Of a stretch of DNA of 64,000 nucleotides, positions 10,201-19,512 are shown in pieces; the first letter of the stretch is position 1, and the number at the start of each line of letters is the position of its first letter. The stretch spans positions 55,272-119,271 of IMG/VR virus record IMGVR_UViG_3300031688_000003. One strand, written 5' to 3'. The stretch is from a virus. Under the pieces are notes generated by a model that was not told where the DNA came from, searched no databases, and saw only the letters and a program-made list of their open reading frames with translations. Made by a program: the position numbers and the translations under genes.

Positions 10201-12261
10201 TCACAGCTAGGTATACTTAAGGATTATATGAAAACTAATTATACTAATAAGTTGATTAATCCTAACTTTGCCCCAAAAGTATTTCCAACTAACTATACTC
10301 AATTTCCAGGAGTTCCAGGGTTAAAATATGGAGGCTCTTTACCTAAAGCACAAATACAAAATGGTGCACATGATGTAGCAGCTAATTATCAAGTAAATCC
10401 TGCACAGTTTGATTATGATACAAATATGCCTAAGGAAGGAGCAATTAGTGCATATGGAGATGTATGGCAAGGAGGACAATGGGTAGATGCTACTGTAGAA
10501 GAACAAGGTTTTAATACTCCTAATTCAGAACAGTTTGGAAATGTAAAAACTGCATTCTCAGATGAGACAGGTGTTACAAACCGTAATGCAAATTATGATC
10601 CAGATAGAGCATATCCTTTTTCAGCAAATGCAATAAACAAAGATATAAAATCTGCAGCAGCTAATAGCTTTGATGTAAGAAGAAAAGACATAGATATGAA
10701 TACTTATAAACCTGAAGATGGTTCTATAAATAAATCATATGGTGATATATATAATTCTGAGAGTGGAAACTTTGATGATAATCAATTTACACCAATGTTT
10801 GATCAAACAGATGATTTTGCATTTGAAGGAGATAATAATACATTAAGTAGAAGACAACTTAGAGATGTACGTCAAGATAATAGAAGACAAGCTAGAGCTG
10901 AAGATAAAGGCTTTGGATCTTATGAAGATATGCAAACTGATAAGAGTGAAAGAAAAGCAGAGAAAAGACAAAGGAGAAAAGATAAAAGAGATAGATGGGG
11001 TGAAACACCAGGGGCAAGGATGACTAATAAAGTGAATTATGCATTAGATAGTAATCTAGGTCAACTATTTCAAAAAGGATCTAAAGCTGCAGTAGAAGGA
11101 GCAAAAATTATAAATAATCAGTTTGATGGTTATAATGAAGATATGGAATCAGAAAAAGTTTTTGCTGGTAGATCAGCAGGATCTATGTATGGAGTAACAA
11201 GTTCTGATGCATTATCAAGAGGTGAACATGATAAAAACACTGGTATTTTCCAACCAGATGATAAAGTAATTTCAAGATGGGGTAAGTATGGTACTGAACT
11301 ACCTAGAGCACAAGGTCAAATGGAAACTGCTAGTATATATGATATACCAAATAAGGATGGTTCTTATAATGATCAAAATTGGTTTACAAAAGCTAATCAT
11401 GGATTTAGTGAGGGGGTGTATAATGATGCACAAAGAACAAATCATGGGGTGGCACCAATTGTAGGTGGTGGTATAATAGGTAAGATGGCAGACGTAAAAA
11501 GCATATATGATTTTGGTAAGAGTGCATATGATGGTGTAAGTAATTGGATAAATGAAGAAGAGGTAGATGAAATTGCTGGAACACCTGAAGGATATGCTAT
11601 GGATATGGCTAAGTATGGAGGTCACCTGAAAGCACAAAATCAAAAGGAAACTGGACTAAAAGAATTTTGTGTTAATGGACCAATAATTGATTCAGGAGGT
11701 AGAGTTTTTTCTCAATGTCAAAATAGAGATTTTGATTCTAAGCATGACTTAAGTTTATATGGAACAATGTCAATGGGTAAATTAAATGATGAATTTACAT
11801 CATCATTTGGATTAGCTCCAGGATATACTTTCAATCCTAGTGGAGGAACAAATGGTCTTAAAACATACGTTGGTGGAAACTATGGTTTACGTGCTACTGA
11901 AGATTCTAGTGTAGATGATGGATTGAATGGAACTACTGTGGATATGGATAATTATATGAAACTCTTGGCTTCAGTAGGATATACTGGAGAAGTAGGTGGT
12001 AACAATACTCAATATGGGTTTGGTGCTTATGCTGATAAAGATCTAATGGGTGATAATGGTACTACTTATGGTGGCTATGCTAATGTTGGACCTGTTACTT
12101 TTAAGGGAGGAATCAATCCAAACACAGGTCCACAATTTTCTTTAGGTATAGGGGCACATCTTAAACAAAGAGGTGGTGAACAAAAACAAAAAACAGTAAG
12201 TGTAAATTCAGATATGTATTACGAATTAATAGCTGCAGGAGCAGATATAGAAATTATATAA
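7297..12261 (+). CDS. Giant modular virion protein with YGGSLPKAQ motifs and beta-barrel-like C-terminus
   Basis: This 1654-residue protein has no recognised full-length family. Residues about 50-100 hold a Cys cluster (CGNC, GYCW, VCES, ICDMW) that may bind metal, followed by a Gln/Pro-rich linker around residues 135-175. Module motifs occur near residues 179, 516, 1011, 1331 and 1440. A Gly-rich hydrophobic stretch lies near residues 830-910, and a very basic Arg/Lys/Asp stretch (RRQARAEDK, KRQRRKDKRD) near 1190-1235. The final module (about 1450-1635) alternates short polar and aromatic/Gly strands (VGGNYGLR, LLASVGYTGEVGG, YGFGAYADKD, YGGYANVG) like a small outer-membrane beta-barrel. It starts 79 bases after the first giant gene and ends two bases before the third, so it is co-transcribed. 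A virion role is inferred from context and shared motifs. Confidence 0.65.
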   Translation: MAKEFPDNKTLEVYQQGGATQSVNSCPEAISDDMINIDNRERSIVRSNYSKSNTESKCGNCIFFDISNRIKKCADTKSDNKGYCWDQEFVCESQNICDMWEEGGPIKSNKDSYAQDESSNEFEQNKAEVEQIQTQKQMPVFNESQQQPMAPQQGAPPQAMPPQQQAPAPQEQMQPSFAYGGSLRKAQEQHETNPINPVTGLPFEDDMLAAKKERDLQAAKEREAILAQQGQDNNTDIYDEANPKEAGSSLKDKYKNWRTKRAIKKYQKSLIPEAPFMMYNSDPSQGVLGEIGNWMKSAKKDFTTNWDNNNKKSNYQQFKVSNPHDDVRFFDQDNPDAPLLNYGQKNSNDYNKFSTDRTSAFPELYQISSMDNEGNISYTGEKLLGDMVETEYMPDAVHIQHTEDGTGVTGAYIYTGMSDAGKKEYEFVPFDKENPTQISVGPSKQKRAEQEMADKNICINAGGEWDAGVCTYPDETTKKDNLQKKKNENFKKTPLNIEFDKDKQFGGTPTFAHMRDGGSLSKFQSQSEWTDEQLKTYLKLQNEMLVTGGVDGSKIDLSKKDTWPSVKFSVSDGTYNTMYPWLPDMSTKEGKSQMYNLHKTASDKFPDQTYMPGVYWGSDDEGGAYPYLNETVEGKEERARHTASLQRDFATLQEALAFAKKGGYNTEGLSVNGVPIQNVSNIGSSADDIDYGAEGNFNRRRLGINRSVGTDDLTGTVYDAAYKPYQEKLQKEYDNHYATKSGVDNWSMEKFMNEYDHSGYKQDWQEVTADNMEDAINYSGNQAFEGSMGGYGGGAIGYNSGNSEYIIGNDTLPNPQFQDHGRNKEMTTDMGYIPGLVGGMGGLKLGMNLAKYVGGFSVPYTQGALTFGNVANGMMATNGVVNTLPTAVNNFKEGDWEEGLMNTAFGLGEMTGFGNMGTNILPKTFNQVRGLNSTMPALNIKGQSKIMESLNANKNLRTFNANPLSKRPSQLGILKDYMKTNYTNKLINPNFAPKVFPTNYTQFPGVPGLKYGGSLPKAQIQNGAHDVAANYQVNPAQFDYDTNMPKEGAISAYGDVWQGGQWVDATVEEQGFNTPNSEQFGNVKTAFSDETGVTNRNANYDPDRAYPFSANAINKDIKSAAANSFDVRRKDIDMNTYKPEDGSINKSYGDIYNSESGNFDDNQFTPMFDQTDDFAFEGDNNTLSRRQLRDVRQDNRRQARAEDKGFGSYEDMQTDKSERKAEKRQRRKDKRDRWGETPGARMTNKVNYALDSNLGQLFQKGSKAAVEGAKIINNQFDGYNEDMESEKVFAGRSAGSMYGVTSSDALSRGEHDKNTGIFQPDDKVISRWGKYGTELPRAQGQMETASIYDIPNKDGSYNDQNWFTKANHGFSEGVYNDAQRTNHGVAPIVGGGIIGKMADVKSIYDFGKSAYDGVSNWINEEEVDEIAGTPEGYAMDMAKYGGHLKAQNQKETGLKEFCVNGPIIDSGGRVFSQCQNRDFDSKHDLSLYGTMSMGKLNDEFTSSFGLAPGYTFNPSGGTNGLKTYVGGNYGLRATEDSSVDDGLNGTTVDMDNYMKLLASVGYTGEVGGNNTQYGFGAYADKDLMGDNGTTYGGYANVGPVTFKGGINPNTGPQFSLGIGAHLKQRGGEQKQKTVSVNSDMYYELIAAGADIEII
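7831..11637 (+). repeat. YGGSLPKAQ module-boundary motif, copies in the second giant gene
   Basis: Copies are at 7831-7857 (YGGSLRKAQ), 8842-8868 (DGGSLSKFQ), 10327-10353 (YGGSLPKAQ), 11287-11313 (YGTELPRAQ) and 11614-11637 (YGGHLKAQ). Tyr/Asp, Gly, Leu and the final Gln are the most constant positions. Spacing varies from about 110 to 500 residues, unlike a regular structural repeat. Confidence 0.8.
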
Positions 12262-12263
12262 TT

Positions 12264-15200
12264 ATGAAAGTCAAAATAAATAAATTACCTGAAGGGTATA
12301 AAGTTAAAAATGGACAGATTGTAAAAGTCATGTCTATGGGTGGTGTTCCTTATAGTAATACTATAGGGCCTATTCCTGAACAGTTTGCTAATCTAGAAGC
12401 TGAAAAAGGTGAGACTGCACTTACTGATTTAACTAATGATGGAAACTATGAGCTATATAATATAGGTGGTAGAAGACATCAAGATGGTGGAACAAACTTA
12501 AGTTTACCACCTCAATCTTTTATCTTTTCTGATACAGCAAAGATGAAACTTAATAAGGCACAGCTACAAGACTTTGGTATCAACTCTACAAAGAAGATGT
12601 CACCTGCTGCAGTATCAAAGAAATTTCCATTAAATAGATATTACTCTATTCTTAATGATGAGTTTGTAGATGATATAGCAACAAGAAGTTCTGAACTAAT
12701 GTTAGATAAAAACAAAATGCAACTTTCACATTTAGCATTTGTATCAGAAAGTAAAAAGAAATTTGAAGACGGTGTACCATTAGCAGCATACCCATACTTA
12801 ATGTCTAAGGATATTGATCCACAAGAATTTGTTCAGAAAGTAAATAAGCTAAATGAGGAACAAGCTCAAATGCAAATGATTGATCAATTACCACCAGAAC
12901 AACAACAAGAGTTCTTAGCATTACAAGATTTTACAGGAGGACAAGGAGGTCCCCCACAGGGAGGACCACAAGGAGGAATGCCCCCAATGGGACCACCACA
13001 AGGAGGAGGTATGCCACCACAAGGTATGATGCCACCTCAACAAATGATGGCTAAATATGGTGGTGGTTTACCTAACTATCAAGAACTTGGAGCTTATGAT
13101 CAGCAACTAGTATGTTCTCAATGTGGTACACCTGAAGGAGAACCTCATAATATGAGACATATGTTTATGCCAATACCTATTGGTGATTATATTAACCAAA
13201 ATCCAAGAGCTACTCCTCCTGGAGCACCCCGAGGTACTATTACAACTGATGTAGCTTCTTATCCTCCTTTTGATGAGAATGGTAATTTTCAGAATGTAAA
13301 TAAATTAAAAAAAGCTGAATTATTAACACAGAAATATGGTGGAGGTTTACATAAGGCACAAATACAAGAAGAAATTCTATCAATACCACCTATACAAACA
13401 CAAACTGTACCAAACTATAGTAAAACATCTGGTCTTGATATTTCTATACCTGGGAACTTTATGAAAGATCAACACTACACAGGTAGTGAAGCTATGAAGA
13501 ACTGGCAAATAGAAAATGGATATGCATCTCAGTTTGATACATTTAATGTACCTGAAGGAAACGTGTTTTTTCAACAAGGTGGACCACCTGCAGCTCAACA
13601 ACCACAAGGAGGACAAGGTGGTGGAGGAGAGATTGAACAAATAATGCAAATGGTTGGACAAGCTATGGAACAAGGTGCTCAACCTGAAGAAGTTATAGCA
13701 GAATTATTACAGAATCAAATTCCACCAGAAGTAGTAATGCAAATTTTTGGTCAATTAGGAATGCCACCACAGCAAGTAGAACAAATGATAATGGCTGTTA
13801 TGCAACAAGTACAAGGAGGTCAGCAACAAATGGCTGCACCCCAAGGACCACCTCCAGGCCCACCACAGGGTGGAATGCCACCAGAAATGATGGCTGCTAT
13901 GCAACAAGGTCAAGGTCAAGGTCAACCACAAATGAAGTATGGTGGTTTATTTAAAAATCAATCTGAATCTCCTGAAGGTCCATCAATGCACTTACCTTCT
14001 CAAAGGTTAGAAGAAGTAGAAGATATATTCCCTTTTAATGCAGCAGATTTTGCTAGTGAGTATCCACAAATTAGCTATGGTAGAGATATTAATGAAGGAA
14101 TCAATCAAGGATCTTTAGTAGGAATAGCAGAAAGAGCTTTATCTGCTCAAAATGCTACTCCAGATCCTATGTATGATGGAAGATATAAAGATGACCCACA
14201 AGCAGATTATGCACAATCAGGTGGTGCATTAAATAGATTTGTATATGGAGGTGAAGAATATATAGATAGATACACTGACTATGACAATACACCTATGGGG
14301 TTACCTAAAGCACAAGTTGGTAGTGGAACCAAGTATGGTAATGATAACTATAATAATATGATGAATCTATATCAATCAGATGATTGGGATATGGTTAATG
14401 AATATGGTTATCAAACATATGAAAAAATGTATAGTTCAGGTAATTATGATATGGGATCTATGATGTCACAAGAAGAGTATGAAACACAATTTCTTGCTGA
14501 TCAGAAATTTAAATACCTAATGAATGATCCAGGAGCATTATCCGAGATGGAAATTACATTACCTAATGGTACAGTAGTTAAAGGTGATAAACTTTTAGGT
14601 CATAAAGCTTGGGATAATCCTAATTCACATGGTTTTACTATACCTAATGGAATGTATAAAGCAGTATATGAGGAGTTTTCTAAATTGAATCCAAATTTTG
14701 AGTTACCAGCTTTACCTGAAGATATAAGAGCAGATGTAAGACAAAAACAATCTGTGTTCAATAGTCTAGGTGGTTTATCTAAACATGCTGAGAAAATGTC
14801 TGCAGATGGAGATGATAGCTGGTCTAATTTAATTTCCAATGTTAATCTAGAAGCATTTGGTAATGATGATGATGGTGGGTTAGGTGAAGATAGATGGTCT
14901 AAAATTGATGGTAGATATGGTGATACATATAATAGACAGTTAGTTACTATGAATAATGAACCAGGAGAAGAATCAACAAGAGATGTATCTACATGCTTTA
15001 ATGATAAAGAAGGGAATCCAATTCAAGCTAAAGTAGCTGAACAACAGGCGTGTACAGAAAGAGGCGGTAATTATGATGTACAAGTTTGTAGATGTATAGA
15101 AAAAACAGAAATTATAACTAAACCTCCAGAAACACCTGAGTTCTGGAAACAAGATATAATGAAGTTAGATGCATTATCAGGCATAGATATAAATAAATAC

Positions 15201-15989
15201 TATCCAAGTAGACAAAGTTTTACTGGTAACTTTATGGATCCAGCATATAAAGATCCAACTAGAGAGATTGCAGCTATTGGTGAACAAGCACAGATTGCAG
15301 GAGATATGGCAGCATCAATGTCAAGTGGTCCTGGTTTATCATCTATTCTTGCTAAGATTCAAGGAACAGCTGGTGCACAAATTGCTGGTGCTCTTGATAA
15401 AGTTCAAAATGATAACATTAGTATTTACAACGGTGCAGAACAATTTAATGCTGGTGTACAGACTAATACAGATGTGCTTAACCAAGATGCTGGTAAAACT
15501 TTTATGGATGCAGTTAACTTAGTAGATCAAAACTATGATAATGCAAGAAATGAATTAGATGTTCAGATAGCTGATATGCAAGCTAATGCTTGGACTAACA
15601 TGGCTAATACAGCTAATCTAAATAGTTTGACACCTGATTTAAAAGTTAGCCCAGCAAATGCAGGATTAATTAATGCTAATACTAGTAAGGCTTTAAATGC
15701 TAATGTTCCAGTAGATGCTCAATCTAGTATGGATAAAAGATTAGCATTAGAGAAACAATACTATGATGCAAATTGTGGTAATATAAGTGATGATAAAGAA
15801 AAGGCTGCATGTAAGTTGGCAGCATCAAAAGCTGCTGATAAAACTATGAAGGCTTCTAATACAACAACACCACCTGCTACAGTAGTACCACCAGGTTATC
15901 AAGGTGAAGCTGGTAATACACTTAAAGAAACCAAATATGGTAGCGAATTGAGAAGAGAGTTGATGATGAGAAGAGGAGGACAATGGTAG
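12264..15989 (+). CDS. Large virion protein with PQG-rich linkers and YGG motifs
   Basis: This 1241-residue protein starts two bases after the previous stop. Residues 1-200 form a compact domain (KINKLPEGYKVKNGQIVKVM start, then GGRRHQDGGTNLSLPP) that looks like the conserved head of a phage structural protein. Two Gln/Pro/Gly/Met-rich linkers (about 225-265 and 515-555) flank motif copies. Between them lie a Cys pair CSQCG near residue 284 and a Met/Gln-rich helix with repeated PPEVV/PPQQV turns. A second Cys motif (ACTERGGNYD, VCRC) lies near residues 928-945. The C-terminal 250 residues are Ala/Asn-rich and helical, like injection or tail-tube accessory proteins. Function is unknown; a virion-delivered or portal-proximal role is inferred from the shared motif and position ahead of the RNA polymerase gene. 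Confidence 0.62.
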   Translation: MKVKINKLPEGYKVKNGQIVKVMSMGGVPYSNTIGPIPEQFANLEAEKGETALTDLTNDGNYELYNIGGRRHQDGGTNLSLPPQSFIFSDTAKMKLNKAQLQDFGINSTKKMSPAAVSKKFPLNRYYSILNDEFVDDIATRSSELMLDKNKMQLSHLAFVSESKKKFEDGVPLAAYPYLMSKDIDPQEFVQKVNKLNEEQAQMQMIDQLPPEQQQEFLALQDFTGGQGGPPQGGPQGGMPPMGPPQGGGMPPQGMMPPQQMMAKYGGGLPNYQELGAYDQQLVCSQCGTPEGEPHNMRHMFMPIPIGDYINQNPRATPPGAPRGTITTDVASYPPFDENGNFQNVNKLKKAELLTQKYGGGLHKAQIQEEILSIPPIQTQTVPNYSKTSGLDISIPGNFMKDQHYTGSEAMKNWQIENGYASQFDTFNVPEGNVFFQQGGPPAAQQPQGGQGGGGEIEQIMQMVGQAMEQGAQPEEVIAELLQNQIPPEVVMQIFGQLGMPPQQVEQMIMAVMQQVQGGQQQMAAPQGPPPGPPQGGMPPEMMAAMQQGQGQGQPQMKYGGLFKNQSESPEGPSMHLPSQRLEEVEDIFPFNAADFASEYPQISYGRDINEGINQGSLVGIAERALSAQNATPDPMYDGRYKDDPQADYAQSGGALNRFVYGGEEYIDRYTDYDNTPMGLPKAQVGSGTKYGNDNYNNMMNLYQSDDWDMVNEYGYQTYEKMYSSGNYDMGSMMSQEEYETQFLADQKFKYLMNDPGALSEMEITLPNGTVVKGDKLLGHKAWDNPNSHGFTIPNGMYKAVYEEFSKLNPNFELPALPEDIRADVRQKQSVFNSLGGLSKHAEKMSADGDDSWSNLISNVNLEAFGNDDDGGLGEDRWSKIDGRYGDTYNRQLVTMNNEPGEESTRDVSTCFNDKEGNPIQAKVAEQQACTERGGNYDVQVCRCIEKTEIITKPPETPEFWKQDIMKLDALSGIDINKYYPSRQSFTGNFMDPAYKDPTREIAAIGEQAQIAGDMAASMSSGPGLSSILAKIQGTAGAQIAGALDKVQNDNISIYNGAEQFNAGVQTNTDVLNQDAGKTFMDAVNLVDQNYDNARNELDVQIADMQANAWTNMANTANLNSLTPDLKVSPANAGLINANTSKALNANVPVDAQSSMDKRLALEKQYYDANCGNISDDKEKAACKLAASKAADKTMKASNTTTPPATVVPPGYQGEAGNTLKETKYGSELRRELMMRRGGQW
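13056..14315 (+). repeat. YGG-L-KAQ motif, copies in the third giant gene
   Basis: Copies are at 13056-13082 (YGGGLPNYQ), 13335-13361 (YGGGLHKAQ) and 13938-13961 (YGGLFKNQ), with a partial GLPKAQ at 14298-14315. They are more diverged than in the upstream genes but keep YGG and the closing Gln, and sit at the ends of low-complexity linkers. Confidence 0.7.
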
Positions 15990-16034
15990 TAAACATGAAA
16001 GGTTTACCCAATATATTTTATAAAGTTAATAAAT

Positions 16035-16047
16035 TTTAGTATTTTTG
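16035..16047 (+). promoter_or_regulatory. Candidate promoter TTTAGTATTTTTG just before the 16052 gene
   Basis: The TTTAGTATNTT motif occurs in the 62-base gap. Bases 16040-16047 read TATTTTTG, which fits the TAnnTTTG minus-7 box of Bacteroidota promoters. No clear TTG minus-33 element is seen. The box ends four bases before the ATG, so a transcript from it would be nearly leaderless. Confidence 0.42.
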
Positions 16048-16051
16048 TAAC

Positions 16052-19000
16052 ATGGCAACATACATTCCAGGCGTAGAAGATAAAATTCCACAAAGTCAAC
16101 CCTTTGTGCCAGATTATAAATTCCTATCAGATGTCTTACACACAAGACAGGATAGGTTTGATAAGAACTATAAACAATTAAATGATGTTTATGGTAAAGT
16201 GGTATATGCAGATCTAACAAGAAATGATAACAAATATGTTAGAGATCAATATGCAGAACAACTTGCACCACAAATAAAACAAATTTCTGGATTAGATCTT
16301 TCTCTTCAAGAAAATGTTGATGCAGCATATGGTTTATTTAAACCATTCTATGAAGACAAACAGGTTATTAAAGATTTAACTGCTACCGCAACTCTAAAGC
16401 AACAAAGAAAAAAGATGAGTTCTTTTAAAGATAGTTCTATAAGAGAAGTTAGAGAAAAGTACTGGGACTATGGAAGACAAGGATTAGATATTTGGCAAGA
16501 AGATTTTAAAAATGCTGATCCTCAAAAAGCTTTAGGTATGGGTTTACCTCAATACATTGAGGATGTTGACTTAGTTGAACAAGCAATGATATTGTTAGAT
16601 AACTCTGAGTTAGGAGATACAACAAGTGATGTAGATGTATCACAAGATAATAAATGGTTAATTACTCTAAAGAGTGGTTCATTAATTACTGCAGCTCCAA
16701 CAGGTAGAATGATTGAAGTTAAAGATAGTAAGGGTAAAGTAATAATGGTTCCTGAAACTGAGAACCTAGCTCTTAATCATGTAAAGGATAGATTAATGGA
16801 TGATCCTAAGGTTCAAGCTGCTTATCACTTAAGAAACTTTGTTGACATGAGAAATTATGTTAAGGAAAAGTCTGAAGAGTTAGGAGGTGACGATGCTGCT
16901 AAAAAAGCATGGGCAACTGAAACTATGGAAAAATATAAAACAAGATCTGAAGAAGATATTTCAAACCTAAGTAAAGTTAAAGAAACTAAAAAAATTGAAG
17001 TTAGTAGTTGGGAAGCATATGCTAATAAGATAGGTATTGAACCTGGATCTGAAAATGATGTTAGCTTTCTAAATTCAATGGATGAATTAGAATTAATAAA
17101 TAAAGTTATAACTTCTCAAACTCAAAGGTTACAAGATGCTACAGCACCTACTGATGATATTAAGAACTTACTTAATAAAGCTTATAGTCTAGCTATGGGT
17201 ACTCAAATGGGTGATGATATGCTCACTTCTGCTTCTGCATATGCAAAAAAAACTCAGACCCGTGAGATAGAACCCAATCCTAATTACACAGCATGGGTTG
17301 AGCATCAATATGCAATGGCAAGGATTAAATATAAAGAGGCATCTGATGCTGCTAAGGAAGAAAAGGAAAGCGTTTCTCAACCAATACAAGTACCTATATA
17401 TAGATATAAAGCTGGAGACAAGTCTACAACAGGTAAGAATACAACTTCTGATCCTGACCAAAATCTTTTAGAAACAATAATCAATGGTGACGATGCTACC
17501 TCTGATGCAATAGCATATAATAATGAAACAACAACAAATGATATAAACTATAATGTAACTGAGCAAAAAAGAATTCTTAAGCAGGTATATTTAGCAAATG
17601 CTCAAGATTTAAATCTTGATCCTTCTAAATTTACACCAATATTCTCTCCTGATTTAATGGTGGGAACTGGAAAATTAGAAATAGGAGAAATATATTATCC
17701 AGATGAGGTAACTCTAGACAATGGTATGGTAAACAAGGGTATACCACAAGAATATGGAACTGGTGTTATAGGAGAAATGAAAATGTTGCAAGAAAAGATT
17801 GTAGAAGAAAATAAACCTATAGCTCAAAGATTAGTTAATTATCCAAAGTCTACATCAATGACATGGAATGAGTTTAATGATATTGAAGATTCAGATCAAA
17901 TACATGACATGTATATGAACATGCTTAATTTTATAGATAATGCTGATAATTACTTACCTTCTTACATGACATTAGATACAAAAACTAAATCAGATATTGC
18001 ATATAGTATATATAACCTAAGAGGTAATATGTCTATGTTTAATGAAGGTGTTGATAAGATGGCAGCTAATTACATGCAGGTTCAACAACATTTAGTAGGA
18101 ACAGATGAGGACTTTAAATATGCTGCACAAGATGGAGGTTCTATTTTTAATAATGATGGTATACTTATAGATAGAGAAGAATGGAAAAAAAGATATGTAG
18201 ATAAATGGACTAAAATATCAAATGCAGAAATTAGGTCAAACATGACTCAACAGAATTTTCAAGGTGAGCAATTTCTACCTCCTAACATGTTAGACAATAC
18301 ACCTGATGATATTTTGCAGGCTATTAACAAAACTAAGGGTGATGGAACAAACACTCTTCCTGCAGCAGATGCAGACCTTAACCAAATGCAGATTATAAAT
18401 GAAGAAGAGAATCAGATAAATGTTCCATGGTCTCTTACTAGTGGAAAATATTGGCAAGCAAATATGATGGGTACTGAAATGCCAGGTGGAAATGGAATAC
18501 AAGAATACCACATTACTACACCCCAACCAAGATTTGATCAGATTCAAAACGATGCAGATTTATATTATGATTATATGTATGCTGAAATAAATAAAAAAAT
18601 GACAAAAGATGGTGAAAATGCTGCTGAGTTTGGATTTAACTTAAGTGCACAGTTAAATGGTCAACCTGAAACTATAGGTGGAGATTTGTTTCAATCTGGA
18701 GAACATCAGTTTAAGTTTGATGAAAATGCATCTACTGAAGTAAATGCTCCATCAGTAGACTTTGCAAATCAAGTACTAGAAATCTTAGATGGTGATCCAT
18801 CAAGCTTTAGCGTATATGCAGGAGGTAATATAATACTAGAGAAGGGAGAAATACTAGGTGTTCAAAATCCTGAGATGATGAATGTTATCCAACAATGGTA
18901 TTATTCAATGGGAGATAACTACGGTAATAATAAAGCAGACGGAGGTGGTGCACCAAAAGCAGATGGTTTAGACTTCTCCATTTCTTATGCTAAGAATAGA

Positions 19001-19510
19001 GGTGGTTCTGATGCTGATGTTGCTGGATATGAAATACACATTGGTACTGACTGGGCTAACTCAAGTGTATTAGGAAGATATGATAAAGAAACAGATGACT
19101 ATATAACTGGAATGGTAACTGAGGATAAGAGTAAAGCATTTTTAACAGATAATGTAATTACAATTCTATTTGACAAAGCACTTGATAATAATAAATATAA
19201 AACTGGTGATAAAGAAACACAGTGGGTAATGAATGAATTAAGTAACAATGATGGACGTATTGTTAGAAATGTACCAGGTGCAGGAACTATAACAATATTT
19301 AGTACAGGTGATGGTAGATATATGTATAGTGAACAATTAATCCAATATGAAGGTAATAAGAAAATACCATTTGCTGGACAACAAATAGAAATACCTGCTT
19401 CTCAAATAGCAAATGTTCTTGCTACCCAACAACAAAGATTAACCGAAATGGGTACAGCAAATATGGAACAGCTTAAAGCATATAACATATCTAATAAAAT
19501 TATACAATAG
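16052..19510 (+). CDS. Large probable virion protein next to the RNA polymerase gene
   Basis: This 1152-residue protein starts at an ATG behind an AT-rich gap and ends two bases before the RNA polymerase gene. The N-terminal 200 residues are mainly charged helix (DRFDKNYKQLNDVYGKV, then LDLSLQENVDAAYGLFKPF), suggesting an elongated coiled or helical-bundle assembly protein. Middle and C-terminal parts are acidic and mixed alpha/beta with no catalytic motif I recognise. It lacks the YGGSLPKAQ motif, so it is a different class from the three genes upstream. In crAss-like phages large structural or cargo proteins lie beside the RNA polymerase gene, which is the basis for calling it virion-associated. 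Confidence 0.55.
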   Translation: MATYIPGVEDKIPQSQPFVPDYKFLSDVLHTRQDRFDKNYKQLNDVYGKVVYADLTRNDNKYVRDQYAEQLAPQIKQISGLDLSLQENVDAAYGLFKPFYEDKQVIKDLTATATLKQQRKKMSSFKDSSIREVREKYWDYGRQGLDIWQEDFKNADPQKALGMGLPQYIEDVDLVEQAMILLDNSELGDTTSDVDVSQDNKWLITLKSGSLITAAPTGRMIEVKDSKGKVIMVPETENLALNHVKDRLMDDPKVQAAYHLRNFVDMRNYVKEKSEELGGDDAAKKAWATETMEKYKTRSEEDISNLSKVKETKKIEVSSWEAYANKIGIEPGSENDVSFLNSMDELELINKVITSQTQRLQDATAPTDDIKNLLNKAYSLAMGTQMGDDMLTSASAYAKKTQTREIEPNPNYTAWVEHQYAMARIKYKEASDAAKEEKESVSQPIQVPIYRYKAGDKSTTGKNTTSDPDQNLLETIINGDDATSDAIAYNNETTTNDINYNVTEQKRILKQVYLANAQDLNLDPSKFTPIFSPDLMVGTGKLEIGEIYYPDEVTLDNGMVNKGIPQEYGTGVIGEMKMLQEKIVEENKPIAQRLVNYPKSTSMTWNEFNDIEDSDQIHDMYMNMLNFIDNADNYLPSYMTLDTKTKSDIAYSIYNLRGNMSMFNEGVDKMAANYMQVQQHLVGTDEDFKYAAQDGGSIFNNDGILIDREEWKKRYVDKWTKISNAEIRSNMTQQNFQGEQFLPPNMLDNTPDDILQAINKTKGDGTNTLPAADADLNQMQIINEEENQINVPWSLTSGKYWQANMMGTEMPGGNGIQEYHITTPQPRFDQIQNDADLYYDYMYAEINKKMTKDGENAAEFGFNLSAQLNGQPETIGGDLFQSGEHQFKFDENASTEVNAPSVDFANQVLEILDGDPSSFSVYAGGNIILEKGEILGVQNPEMMNVIQQWYYSMGDNYGNNKADGGGAPKADGLDFSISYAKNRGGSDADVAGYEIHIGTDWANSSVLGRYDKETDDYITGMVTEDKSKAFLTDNVITILFDKALDNNKYKTGDKETQWVMNELSNNDGRIVRNVPGAGTITIFSTGDGRYMYSEQLIQYEGNKKIPFAGQQIEIPASQIANVLATQQQRLTEMGTANMEQLKAYNISNKIIQ

Positions 19511-19512
19511 GA

